Assembly (NCBI GenBank): GCA_022575985.1
Contig: JAKSXM010000007.1
Span: 54,528,501-54,592,500 of the forward strand
Length of the DNA: 64,000 nucleotides
Direction of reading: 5' to 3'
From: Anagrus nilaparvatae
Taxonomy: Eukaryota; Arthropoda; Insecta; Hymenoptera; Mymaridae
Of the stretch, positions 32,820 to 44,228 are shown in pieces. The translations under genes were made by a program, and so were the position numbers. Position 1 is the stretch's first letter. Every line of letters begins with the position of its first letter. The notes beneath the pieces were generated by a model. It did not search any database. It had not been told where the DNA came from and saw nothing but the letters and a program-made list of their open reading frames with translations.

Positions 32820-33139
32820 TTTTTTTTTTTTTTTTTTGTTTTTGTGTCAAGGGAATCTTGTGAATCTTGCATCAGCCAAGATGACCGTCCATCCATCATG
32901 ACCATCCAGTTGTACACAGGTACAACCGGAAGACTGCCAGCCAACGCGATCACCGGTTTTTCCCCAGATTCTTACTGGATAAACACACAATAAACCCCCC
33001 TGCGCTTGTTTGTCCCAAACCGGAACTTCCCCCCGCCTAGGGACAAGAGAGCTCTCTACGATAGAAAGCCCTCCTTCTTATTCTTCAACAAAGTGGCCCT
33101 TATGTACTCTGCTACTTGGTTTCAATTTTCAGAACTCAA
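32820..33139 (-). mobile_element. 5'-truncated R1-clade LINE copy (3' UTR and ORF2 end)
   Basis: In inverted orientation it matches the last part of the element at 6872-13911. It has poly-T (the A tail) at 32820-32837, the 3' UTR with CAGATTCTTACTGGATAAAC and GCGCTTGTTTGTCCCAAACCGGAACT, then the end of ORF2 (about 25 codons: SSENW..., KKKEEGFLS-like) up to about 33139. Divergence from the full copy is moderate, so it is a separate, older insertion of the same or a sister family. It abuts an RT relic on its 5' side. No target duplication could be seen. Confidence 0.85.
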
Positions 33140-33620
33140 GAGAAAATTTTTTTAAGTTATTATTAAGTATGTCAATAGCATGTTCAAATTCTTTTAAAAC
33201 CATTGGCGTTACATTAATAGATCTTTTATAGATTGCTATATCATCAGCGAATTGAAGCAATTTAAAACTAGGTGGTAGGTTAACAACTATTTTGTAAACA
33301 TAAATTTAGTAAAGAAGTGGGCTCAAAACTCCAGCTTGAGGGACTTCTTTATAGGCAAGAAAAAGGGTGGTCATTGTGTCTTTAGTAAATACAGACCTTT
33401 TGTAAGTGAAAAATTTAATAAAATTAATTAATTTAGTTTTCTAGTATTAAGTGAAATACGAAATTCATTTTTGAACAATAGATTGATATAGCTTATGAAA
33501 TATATCTTTAGTGGACAAGTATCAAGAAAATATACAAATGCGTGTATAAAAGGTGAATTAAGAAGATTTCAGAACTGTTCCTGATATCATTGAATATAGC
33601 TGCCAAAGATAAAATATCTA
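33140..33620 (-). pseudogene. Jockey-like RT relic (motifs to FADD)
   Basis: On the minus strand, with stops and frameshifts, it reads CPLKIYFISYINLLFKNEFR, VPQAGVLSPLLY (normally VPQGSVLSPLLY) and LLQFADDIAIYKRSIN, the palm of a LINE reverse transcriptase. Gly-Ser in the PQGS motif is replaced by Ala-Gly. The piece is cut off at 33139 by the truncated R1-clade copy. Confidence 0.75.
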
Positions 33621-34083
33621 CAGCAGTTTAATTTCGATGATAAAGGTAACCCCAGAACTCCTCGTGCGTATTATATGTGTGTGTCGCGATCGGTAAAAGT
33701 TTATAAAAATATTATTATAATGATGTAAACAGTGAAACTTTAAAAAATGATTAAAGACAGAGAAATTGATTTACTTATAATTTAAGACAGTCATAGTGAT
33801 TAAGTTTTTAATGTAAAATTAATTAATAAGAAAATAATTTTGATTTAGGATAGAAATTGATAAAAATAAGCTTCATTTCCTCTATTATTAAATATCTCTA
33901 TCTCTTTTTCTCTATAATATTTCCTGGCTCTAACCTATACACCTTTCCCCTGGCTATATTACTCTCTTTCTCTTATAGGTATATATTGCGAAGGTAAGTT
34001 ACGCGCACATACTTATATTTTATATGACCACGCGACTTTGATTTTGACAATGTAGCATCTTCCTCGGTTTAATGATTATCAAG
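33621..34083. other. Unassigned stretch
   Basis: Slightly more mixed composition, with pyrimidine tracts (TCTCTATCTCTTTTTCTC near 33895) and GCGCAC near 34007. No motif or repeat partner was found in the window; possibly host DNA. Confidence 0.4.
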
Positions 34084-34091
34084 ATATATAA

Positions 34092-35417
34092 TAGGGTGAT
34101 TCAAAAAAAAATAAAAGTGCTTGAAATTAGCTCTTCATGGAATATGTTATTGTACACATGATAACAAGATACCATGGCAAATTTGAGCCCATTTGGTGAC
34201 GTTTTAGAGGTCGCGCAAGTCTCTAGAAGCTTTTTCAAAAATGAAAAACGATGGCAGCTCACAGTGGATTCGCAAAAGTTTTTTAAAAGGCTTTAAATAT
34301 CCCTAGGGATACGTTTTTTTGTTTGCTGGTTTCCAAAATCATAGTTCCAGAACATAAAAATGTGTTAAAAACCCCTAAATTGGCGAAAAACACCCTTTTT
34401 TAGGGTAATTTTCCCAAATTTTCGCTAAAAATTGATAAAAAACCAATGGAAAACTGTTATCTTTGTTAGTTCTTTAAAAATGTGATTTACTGATTGCATA
34501 TTATATGCAAATAAAGTATATTCTTTCCGTTTAACCCATACATGAAGGTTTGAATTAGCCCAAAATAAGGCTTGAACTACCCCAAATATCACAAAAAAAT
34601 AGTATAATTTGTTAAATTTGATGTTTAACAAAGTTATTGCTTATATTTGATGTAAGATATGATTATTTTTATTATATATAAAAAAAGAAAATATACAAAC
34701 CCTAGGAATGATAACCACCCCCTTATTTTATTTCAACCCTTATTTTATTTCTTTAATAAATTAACATTAAATTTAAGGGTTGAAATAAAATAAGGGGGTT
34801 GTAATCATTCCTAGGGGTTGTATATTTTCTTTTTTTTGTAAAATAATCATATCTTACATCAAATATAAGCAATAACTTTGTTAAACATCAAATTTAACAA
34901 ATTATACTATTTTTTTGTGATATTTGGGGTAGTTCAACCCTTATTTTAGGCTAATTGAAACCCTAATGTATGGGTTAAATGGGAAGAAAATACTTTATTT
35001 GCAAATAATATGCAATCAGTAAATCACATTTTTAAAGAACTAATAAAGATAACAGTTTTCCATTGGTTTTTTATCAATTTTTAGCGAAAATTTGGGAAAA
35101 TTATCCTAAAAAAGGGTGTTTTTGGCCAATTTAGGGGTTTTTAACACATTTTTATGGTCTGGGACTATGATTTTTGAAACCAGCAACCAAACAAACGTAT
35201 ACCTAGGGATATTTAAAGCCTTTTAAAAAATTTTTGTGAATCCACTGTGAGCTGCCCTCGTTTTTCATTTTTGAAAAAGCTTCTAGAGACTTGCGCGACC
35301 TCTAAAACGTCAGCAAATGGGCTCAAATTTGCCATCGTATCTTTTTATCATGTGTACAATAACATACTCCATGAAGAGCTAATTTCAAGCACTTTTATTT
35401 TTTTTTGAATCACCCTA
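34092..35417. mobile_element. 1.33-kb foldback element with 8-bp TSD (hAT-like)
   Basis: Two arms of about 650 bp (34092 to about 34745 and about 34765 to 35417) are near-perfect inverted copies with a loop of only about 20-35 bp. Ends are TAGGGTGATTCAAAAAA and its complement. ATATATAA lies at 34084-34091 and again at 35418-35425, an exact 8-bp target duplication. An 8-bp TSD and a TAGGG terminus fit the hAT superfamily (YARNG ends). No transposase is encoded; the 68-codon minus frame is an arm artefact. RNA from either strand would fold into a hairpin of over 600 bp. Confidence 0.92.
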
Positions 35418-35425
35418 ATATATAA

Positions 35426-37608
35426 TGTGCCTATTTCCGTAAAGCCGGAAATAAGGAAATTACATTCTAAGTTTTTAAGCTAATATTATCAAGTAAATAA
35501 TTAAAAACCTCGTCCCTTTTTTTAGATTTAGATGATATGTTATTTTACGAAAAAGTCAACCTAAAAATCACTTTTCTCTAAATCGCTTTGGAGATATTTA
35601 GAATTTTCTAGAAAACCCACACTATAAATCATTTTGATGATTTTTTCGATATTTCATTGTTATATAAGATGAATAAAAAAAAATTATTTTCGAGAGCAAA
35701 AGAAGTACTTTTTTGATACTACAAATATAATAGAGTAATAAAAATCATTTCCTTTCTCCCTCAAGTAAGCTTCTTTTTCTTTTTCGAGAATTGAAAACAA
35801 AATAAAATAGTATATTTTTATCCTAGGTCTCGAAAGTAAAGAATGTCCCATATTACACGTAAATTACCAACGTAAGGCTGCTTCTAAAAACGCCATGCAA
35901 TGCGCAATACACTATTTTAGGTCTCTGCGCATTGCTTTGTGGTTGCACTTGCGGTTGACTCGCTTTTTATCTGGTTCTACAGACACCTTAAGAGCAAGCG
36001 AAGCCGCAACGTAATGTACAGAGACCCACAATCGTGTACGCATTACGCGACGCCTGAGGTTGGTGTTGCGATGAACATTTACGGCCTTTGTAGAACTAGC
36101 CTCATTACTTATTTACGTTATTTTAAACTATTTCTGAATTTTTCATAAGTTATATCATTTATCCCATAGAAATTCATTAGAAATTTTTACCCTTTTTACT
36201 TATCATGAAAGAATTTTTAACTTCATACTATATTCTTATTAACTATATGAAAATGAGTATATAATCTTAAGAGCTATTTAAAAATTTGATTTATTATTGA
36301 ATAAAAAAATAAAAATTAAAAAAAAATGAAATTATTACAAAATTACTTCTAAAAGAAAGAAACAGATATAGTTAACTCTGGAAAGCATTTTGTTTGCACG
36401 ATTTTCGTTTTATGTATATTAAAACACAAAGAAAATTTATTGGACAATTCAAGTGTGTTAAAAATAATTTTTTAAAAACGATTTGATTTAAACACAATGT
36501 TGCGAAATAATGAATAAAGAATTATACTAAATAAATAAAGAAATTTAAAGATAATTAAATAATTTATTTTATATGAATATCATTTGATAAATAAAATAAA
36601 TTTTTAAATACTCGAATGTACTTACTGAATTTATGTTTAGCAATTGTAATATTTGTATTCATCTTAGAAATCATACAAGCTTAAAGAAATTTTCCTTTAG
36701 TTACTAAAAGCGTTTCACAATTCAAGCCATTGACATGAAATCTGCATTCCAGTCATTGATTCTGGGTTTCTTTAAGTACATCCGAATTGAAATAGTATTT
36801 TCAAAGATGTGTATCTCAAAATTTATTTCATAATAGAATATTATATTCTTTACATTCAAGGATAAAGAAATTACACTAAAAAATTTCAATATAAGTTGTA
36901 AATAATTTAATACATGAAAATGACCATAGCTATTTATCTTCGCGATTAATAAATAATTTATTTTTCTTCTTTTGATAAATTACGTGAAAACAAAAAGTCG
37001 CATCTTGATTAATATCCAAAACTAAAAACAATTTTGCACTATTATTTAAAATAAATTAAAAATGATTAAAAGTTTTTTAAAATATACCGAATTTAATTAT
37101 ATGTCTAGTGATTATTTTAATGTAAATATTATTTTATAAAAAATAAATAAATTTTTACAAACGATAAAGTAGCAACAGTAACTGATCTTAACATAAAATT
37201 ATATTATTTATACATTTGAAGTAAATAAAATTCAATAGCAGAAAAATGTATAGATTGCCGTTTAAAAACCACTGTCAGAAGCAATGATGCGGAATTCTTC
37301 GTGTATCGAAGAAATGACAAGTTACAAAATTTACTTATTTTTTTTATCAAAAGAGAAGAGAAATTTTATTCATTTTATTATTATTATTTTTATTTATTTA
37401 TTTATTTTTTTTTTTTATATATTGGAAATAACTTGGACTTAACTTGGGTAACTAGTTGTGTAGCACATTTGAGATATTCTAACGATATATTTTTTTAATC
37501 AATAACTTGATATTTCTCAGGATTTAGTATAAAAAAAATTTTCAGTTTTGGGTCATAAATGATAAATTAAAATCATAATTTTGCTTGACTCATATTGAAA
37601 AGTATTCT
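35426..37608. other. A+T-rich stretch with one GC-richer island
   Basis: A repeat word cluster (AGTAAAGAATGTCCCA) lies at 35825-35870. From about 35870 to 36120 there is a GC-richer island containing the 69-codon frame 35939-36148. The island has short inverted words (AATGCGCAATAC with TGCGCATTGC; AACGTAAGGCTG with GCCTCATTACTTATTTACG), so it is more likely another MITE-type repeat than an exon. The rest shows nothing. Confidence 0.4.
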
Positions 37609-37612
37609 TTAA

Positions 37613-38035
37613 CCCTCCATGGGGTCACTGTCTTTTTACCCCCACTGTATCGATATCGCCAAATCATTTTTTAACAACTTTCAAATTAATTTTTGGCCGA
37701 AATTTTTTTAAAAGGTTTTAGCTAAACATTTCAATTAAAGAATAAAGAAGGTTTTAGGCCAAATTGTCCGCTCAGTTTTCCGCCAAAAATTCCGGAACGA
37801 CGGAAAAAGAGCATTTTTTCAATTTTGAGCCCAAAATTCATACCTCCGTCCCTATTTGTTATTAAGGGAAAATATTCTAGGGGTCCAATATTTACATATA
37901 TATATTTTCAAAAAAAAACCTCATCTTTTGCGAAAGCCATATTTATTTTGCAACCTCCAAAATGGCTCTTTTTCGATTTCAAAATTTCAAAAAATTGAAG
38001 GTTTTATGGGCTAAACCACCCCCCAAGGGCATTAA
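37613..38035 (-). repeat. TTAA-flanked dispersed repeat (copy 2)
   Basis: Inverted copy of 1-438. It starts CCCTCCATGGGGTCACTG directly after TTAA and ends near CCCCCCAAGGGCATTAA. The far end CCCTTGGGGGGTGG (reversed) loosely resembles the near end, so imperfect terminal inverted repeats are possible. Confidence 0.65.
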
Positions 38036-38399
38036 AAGTTTAAAAAAATTATTTGTAGATGAAATTTAACCTCTTTATGAACGAATCGAATTGATTTGCT
38101 CTCACGGTTTGAAGGCTTTTTTAAGATGTTCCGGATCAATTCTCGAGTAAGATCTAAGCCAAGTAGCAATTTCTGGCACTTTTTTTTGGGGTCTAAAACA
38201 CGTGTTTATTATGTAAAATAGCTATTGATACCTTCTTTGCTATCAGATGGTTTTTGAGTGACTCAATAATTAAAATTTTGCATTTTCAGCTCAAGTATTA
38301 ATTTGAAAGCTCTGAATTCAAAATAGTGCTTACTTGGGATATGCATATTTTGGTATGTTGAAATTTGAGAAATGTTTTGAAAAAAAAAAAGAAAAAATG

Positions 38400-40270
38400 T
38401 TATTTTTTAATTTTTTTGTGTAAACACAACCAAATTGCATGGAAAATGTTTACTACCAGCTGAGGGCGAGGTATAATACAAATGTTACAAAACGTTAGAA
38501 TACAATTTGCTATTTTTATAATTTATAATTATTACCTTTAGTAAATGTTAAGATTCTAAACCCGAATTACAAGTTTCTAAGCCCAGAATATTCCAAGTCC
38601 CCAAATCGATATAAAGTCCTATTTGTCTCCCCGCCTCCTCTTAACAAGGACACATTTACCCCCCCCCCCCTTGATTATCGGATCCCCAGGGTACCCCTCC
38701 CTATAAACATGTTCCATGTTAAAATAAGAAAAACTAGCTCTTTTATTTTTAAAAGGTTAATTGTGACACCACAAACAGTGGGAACAGTTTTTTTTGTTGA
38801 ATCCTGAAAAAGGCATATAAACGGTCTTTGGATGCTGGACGTGTTGTTTTTAAACTCAAATAAAAAAAAAAATAAAGGGTTGGTGATTAAAACACTAACA
38901 CTATTATATCGTAGTATAAGTGAATGCGACATACGGAGATGTCCCATTGATACCAATCTATGAATTTAATTTTGTCATATGACTTTAAAAATACCATGTC
39001 CAGCACCGGAAGACCATGTAATAACAAAGATTTTGCCAGAAAAAATTTTGCTTAAGTTCCCTTATGCAAAAAGTTAACAAAGTTGCAAAAAGGACGCAGA
39101 TTTTGTGGGTTTCTTTACTTTGTTTTCGCTAACAAGAGACCGCTACCATCAGGAAACCAAATTACAAATTACTACTTTCATTATTATATTGAAAAAAACC
39201 CCCGATAACCTCCGTTGATTCAAACTGGCCTTCTAGGCATAAAAATACTGTGCCAAGGCCTTTAATTATTTAAATATAGAGTTTATTGGTAACATTGCTT
39301 TTTAGTTATAAGTTAACAAAAATTTTTCTTGTTGGTCACAATTATTTGGTATTAAAGTCATTTGACAAGCCTCGGATACCGCAATTTTTTTTCGCTGATT
39401 TTCTCAATGTTGTAGCAATTTAACCAAATGGTCATTTTTGGCACTAAATGATTAATTTTTAAATTTTTTAATTTTTTAGCGATCTTTTACAGACAAATGA
39501 AGATTTCATTTTTATCGACATCATTATGCATTGTTTTTTATTGAGAAATATTAATTTTGACAATTATATTTATCATATAACTTGGTCAATATTCTCACAA
39601 TAGTAATGATTATTGTCGATGAAAGAGAAAAATTCAATTAATTTTTTCAAACTTAAATTGAACTTATCTCAAAAATTGCAATTTTAGACAAAAATGGGTT
39701 TTATAGGTCTCAATCATTTTCTAAAAGCTTTTTTCTAAAAATTCTTTATTTTATTTAATATTATTTGTTTGCAAAATATTTTACCTTTTTAATTTTTTAT
39801 TTTAAATTTTCTTCTTTACAGTCAGTAAAGTAATTGTCCATTTTTGGCCCAATTTGGTTCAATTTTCAATTTGCTGCAAAAATCGTAGTTTTAACATTGA
39901 ACATGTTTATTAGGAGGGGTAACCTAACGATCACATGGAGTCAAATGTGTCTAATTTGAAGTGGGGAGGTCCAATAGATAAATTTCGATTTAGGCACTTA
40001 GAATAATCCGGGTTAGGTACTTAAAATAATTTCTATTCAGAGACTTAGAATGATTTACTTTAAGAGGCTTAGAAAAATTCAAGTTTAGGGACTTAAAAGA
40101 ATCCGGATTCAGAAACTTTTAATAATTCGAGTTGAAGGACTTAGAATATTTTCGATTTAAGGACTTAGAATAATAAAGGTTTACAGAATAAAAATAATTT
40201 GGGTTTAGAATCTTAACATCTAGTAAAGTTGATAATTACAAATTATAAGAATAGCGATTTTATTGCAATA
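38400..40270. mobile_element. Foldback-type element with minisatellite in its arms
   Basis: The left arm (about 38500-38720) and right arm (about 39895-40265) are inverted copies. Shared words include TTAAGATTCTAAACCC, ACACATTT, GGTTACCCCTCC and ATAAACATGTTC. Each arm holds a degenerate tandem of TTAGGGACTTAGAATAATTCG-like units: about three on the left and about eight on the right. The outer left flank (38400-38500, TTTTTGTGTAAACACAACCAAA) recurs at 51680. The interior (38720-39890) has a 93-codon minus frame with no recognised motif. Related arms lie at 50815-50960 and 51680-51990. Confidence 0.65.
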
Positions 40271-40429
40271 TTGCTTATCATTTATGTATTATAACTAGTT
40301 CTTTTTAGAAGTTTAGTTTTCAAGTCCTGTAATTAGTCTTATAGCCGAATTAGAGCTTGTAATTATTGAATCCCAATATTTTCTTACCCTTTCTTCAAAA
40401 AAGGCAGTTAATTAGATAATTTTAGCTCT

Positions 40430-40595
40430 GGTTCCAAAATATTGCAGAATATACTAAAATTAGATAGTTTTTGCTGATTTCATGTTCTCTACTTCCCAGC
40501 CACTTTGTACCCCAGATTGCGTATTTCAGAATCAAAGCATACCTACTTTTGTATTCTAATTTTTTTGGTCGCATTTTCTAGAAAAAGTTAACCAA
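40430..40595 (+). repeat. Dispersed repeat E, copy 2
   Basis: Direct, diverged copy of 19845-20010, ending with CTAATTTTTTTGGTCGCATTTTCTAG. Confidence 0.65.
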
Positions 40596-40734
40596 TTTTA
40601 AAATACCTTGCCAACTAGCTGGCACTAAGGTTCCTCAAACAATGAGCTTAATACATTAATATGCCACTGATATCACTGATTACAACCATGCAATCATACA
40701 TACATTTCTCTCTTAATTCCATAATAGTTTTTCT

Positions 40735-41815
40735 TAAATAGTTGTGAAATATCATCGGTTACAATATTTTCAGATATTAGTACTTTCATGAAATTAAATC
40801 AGGTATTACACTTAAAAAAAAAAAAATATTGCAGTTTTCTTAATATTGAGAAAAAATTTTTTTTTAAATTCGGTATTAAATCCAAAAAATTACTATAAAG
40901 GAACATTCTAAAACTAGTAGTTTTCATAGAAATAAATTAGGTACGAAAATCCAAAAAAAAAATTTTGTTTTATGTATTTTTTCGTGAAAAAAATTTTGGG
41001 AAAAAAATAAATTGTGATCGGATACAAAAAATTACTATAAACTAAATTTATAAAACTTGTACTCTCATTAAAATAAATTAGATATGTCCAAAACGAAAAA
41101 TAAATTTGGTGTTTTATGTATTTTTTTGTGACGAAGATTTTGGAGAAAAAGATTTTCAAAAAATTAAGTATCAGATTCGAGATATAAAATAGAAACCATA
41201 CTTTCAAATATAAGTATTTTCGTGGAAATAAATGAGGTATTACATCCAAATTAAAAAAAAAAAGTACCTTGAGCTTTTTTGATAAAAAAATGTTTGAAAA
41301 AAAAAATTAGGTCTTAATTTCATAACGGTTGTGAAAAATCACCGGTTGCAATATTTTCAGATATTAGTACTTTCATGGAATTAAATGAGGTATTACACCC
41401 CAAAAAAAAAATATTGCAGGTTTTTTAATTTTTTTGTTTTTTTAATTTTGAGAGAAAAATTTTGAATAAATCTGGTATCAGATCCAAAAAATGATTATAA
41501 ACAAACTTTCTAAAACTAGTACTTTCATAAAAATAATTTAGGTACGACGTCCAAACAGAAAAAAAAATTGTGTTTTTTGTATTTTTTCGTGAAAAAGATT
41601 TGGGGAAAAAAATTTTCATAAAATTAAGTATCAGATTCAAGATATCGAGTAAAAATCATACTTTCAAATATAAGTACTTTCGTGGAAATAAATGAGGTAT
41701 TACATCCAAATTAAAAAAAAAAAAGTACCTCGAGCTTTTTTGATAAAAAAATTTTTGAAAAAAAAATTAGGTCTTAACTCCGTAATGTTTGTAAAATATC
41801 ACCAACTACCTACAT
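40735..41815. repeat. Tandemly duplicated A+T-rich array (~590-bp unit)
   Basis: Two large units start at GTTGTGAAATATCATCGGTTAC (about 40742) and at 41326. Within each, shorter words recur (ACTTTCATAAAAATAAATTAGGTA, GTATTTTTTCGTGAAAAAGATTT, AAGTATCAGATTC). The 111- and 71-codon minus frames (40914-41249 and 41425-41640) are parallel readings of this array and are not genes. Pieces recur at 59270-59460. Confidence 0.75.
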
Positions 41816-41891
41816 ACCTGCCAACATTTGTAAGTATTTATTTATATTTATCTATTTAATTACTAATAATCCTAGCCATTAGACCCTTAAC

Positions 41892-41892
<1 letters not shown>

Positions 41893-41933
<41 letters not shown>

Positions 41934-42060
41934 GACTTTTTTTAAAAATCGGTTTTTTAGCTTCCTGGGGTCTCAAAATGTGCTTATATACCAAAAAATC
42001 AAAAATGGATATTTTACCTATCACAATGGTTCCTCTTTGAGGAAACAAAATATTTTTGAG
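41893..42060. repeat. (AC)n microsatellite and conserved flank
   Basis: A CA run at about 41893-41930 is followed by ACTTTTTTTAAAAATCGGTTTTTTAGCTTCC...CACAATGGTTCCTCTTTGAG. The same order, an ACAC/ACAT microsatellite and then this flank, occurs at 59460-59625, so the microsatellite belongs to a dispersed element. Confidence 0.75.
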
Positions 42061-42658
42061 CTAAGGAAAAAAATTTCTGGTTTCAAATTTGTTGGCAATA
42101 TTTTTAAAAAATAGCTCACAAATCATTACCAGAATGCAGAACAGTATATTTTTAAACTTTTTTTTCAGTATTCAAAACCAGCGAAGCTCGAAAAAAAAAT
42201 TTTTTAAACTTTCAATCAATATATTTAAAAAATAGATAAAAAATCATTACCAGAATTAAATTCATACCTTGGTTACTCTATTATTCACATGTTCTAACCT
42301 TTTTAAAATACACAATAAATTTTACATTAGTTTTTGTTAAAGAATAACAATTTTATAAATCTTATTTTGTTTCACTGTAAAAATATTATCATTTCAACAT
42401 ATTTCATTATTAAGAATTTCGTCGCAATTTTATTAATAATGTTTTATTTCATAATGTAAAAATATGAAAGTTTTTTAAAAATAAATTTGCATTGAACAGT
42501 AAATATTATAAGATTAAACAAAAAGTAAAATACTAAGAAAATTAAAGAAACAAAAAAACTGAATTTAACGTAAGATTTTATTATTATATTATTCAAATTT
42601 AATTATCTATGTCCTTTTAAAAATATTTCTGTTTTCTTTTTGTGAAAAAAAATATAAA
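42061..42658. other. A+T-rich stretch, no gene
   Basis: Only A+T-rich sequence, with a short imperfect duplication of AAATCATTACCAGAAT near 42120 and 42240. No reading frame of interest. Confidence 0.4.
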
Positions 42659-43870
42659 TATATATGGGTCAATATTTGTGAAGTGTATACAGTTTGGATT
42701 TTCGAGTCTCAGAATGTACTCCAAAGTATGTTTGGTCGAAAGTATATATAAAAAAAATAATTTTCTCCAATTTTTAGCTTTTTAGATCCAATCCTCTATT
42801 TTTTACAAAATACCACAATGTTATCAAATAGGATTTTTTCGTAATCTTTAATACAAAGCTGCAAACTTGCCAGTTAACCAAAATACTTCCAATTGGTCTT
42901 ATTTTTTTGGTATAAGTGTCACCATTCAGTTACCGTACACTGCAATTATTTGTCGGTAAATCTCTCATGCCGATAGCCAATAAACCAAATCCCTATTCCT
43001 ACCCAAAAATGACCAATTTTGAAATTGCTGCCAAAATTCTAATTTTTAAAAGAAACGAGTTCTATAGGCCTCAAAAATTTTTTACAAGTCCTTAGTTTCC
43101 AAAAAATTTTTACTCGTCTTTTTATAATTATTTGTTAAACAGATATGATAATTAAAGTCAGAGTCCCATTTTTAGGGTTTTTTTAAAAAAAGTCAATTTT
43201 AATCTTTATCTTTAAAATGGGATATCTTAGAAACTATTTAATGAAATAAGACGAAAATTGGTGTCCTTATGTAAAATTTTCCGCTAAATCCGAATTTTCA
43301 GTCAGATTTTCATTTGGTCACGTGACTTGGCGGAAAATTCAAAATTTGTGAAAAATGATTTTTTAAAAATCGCTATTTTTCAATTTTAGTGCTTTTAAAA
43401 TAAATTTACCCAAAAAAATGATTTCATATGCTGAAAGTATATGAAAAAACCTACAATTTGAGACCAACAGGATGAAAATTGAGCTGTCTGCAGCTGAGGC
43501 ATATAAGCTAGAAAAGGCAAAGCAAGAAAGTTGATTTTCTCGCGCATGCGCAGTTCAAAAAAAAATTTGGACCCTAGAATCGAATTCTACGGGAAATTTC
43601 CTATGGGGTACTATAAGGAAAAAAAATTTTATTGTAAAGTGCGCGTTTGCGAGAAAAATTAATGAACATAAATTTCTCAAAAATTAAAAATTTCAAAAAA
43701 TTGAAAAAAACAAAAATCGCTGTAAAAAATAGAGGATTGGATCTAAAAAGCTAAAAATTGGGGAAAATTATTTTTTTTATATATACTTTCGACCAAACAT
43801 ACTTTGGAGTACATTTCGAGACCCACCCATGCAAAGTCATATACAGTTCACAAATATTGACCCATATATA
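42659..43870. mobile_element. 1.2-kb element with ~155-bp terminal inverted repeats
   Basis: The left arm 42659 to about 42815 (TATATATGGGTCAATATTTGTGAA inward) and right arm about 43712-43870 are inverted copies. They share GGATTGGATC.AAAAAGCTAAAAATTGG and ACTTTCGACCAAACATACTTTGGAGTAC. The interior of about 900 bp has no ORF. Flanking TA dinucleotides would fit a Tc1/mariner-like TA target, but the flanks are themselves TATATA, so this is weak. Confidence 0.8.
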
Positions 43871-44228
43871 TACCTATATATTTTATGCTCTTTTAATACT
43901 TTTATAATAATTTAAAAGCTTTTTTTAGTTTTATAAATTTAAAGATTATTCAAGTTTCATCTTCTTTAATGTACATTTGATGTTCATATACATATTTTAT
44001 ATACTTTCGTTTTTAAGAATACTGAAAACTAAAAGTGACTTAAACCTGGCAAATACTTTTTAAACTTTCTTCTTTTTTTTTAAAAAACCATAAAAAAAAT
44101 AAGGTTATATATAAGTAAAATGTAGAAAAGTATTTTTATTAAATTAATTTTATAAATTTTACTTATTTTGAATGTTAATATTGTATTCTTAAATAATAAA
44201 ATTTTTTTTACATCAAATTTCTTTTAAA

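Noticed and set aside
38675..38956. 93-codon minus-strand frame in the minisatellite foldback
   Set aside because: It starts within the arm repeat and shows no recognisable domain.
40914..41640. Two hydrophobic minus-strand frames (111 and 71 codons) that resemble each other
   Set aside because: They are parallel readings of a tandem A+T-rich array; similarity follows from DNA duplication and there is no start-site or composition support.
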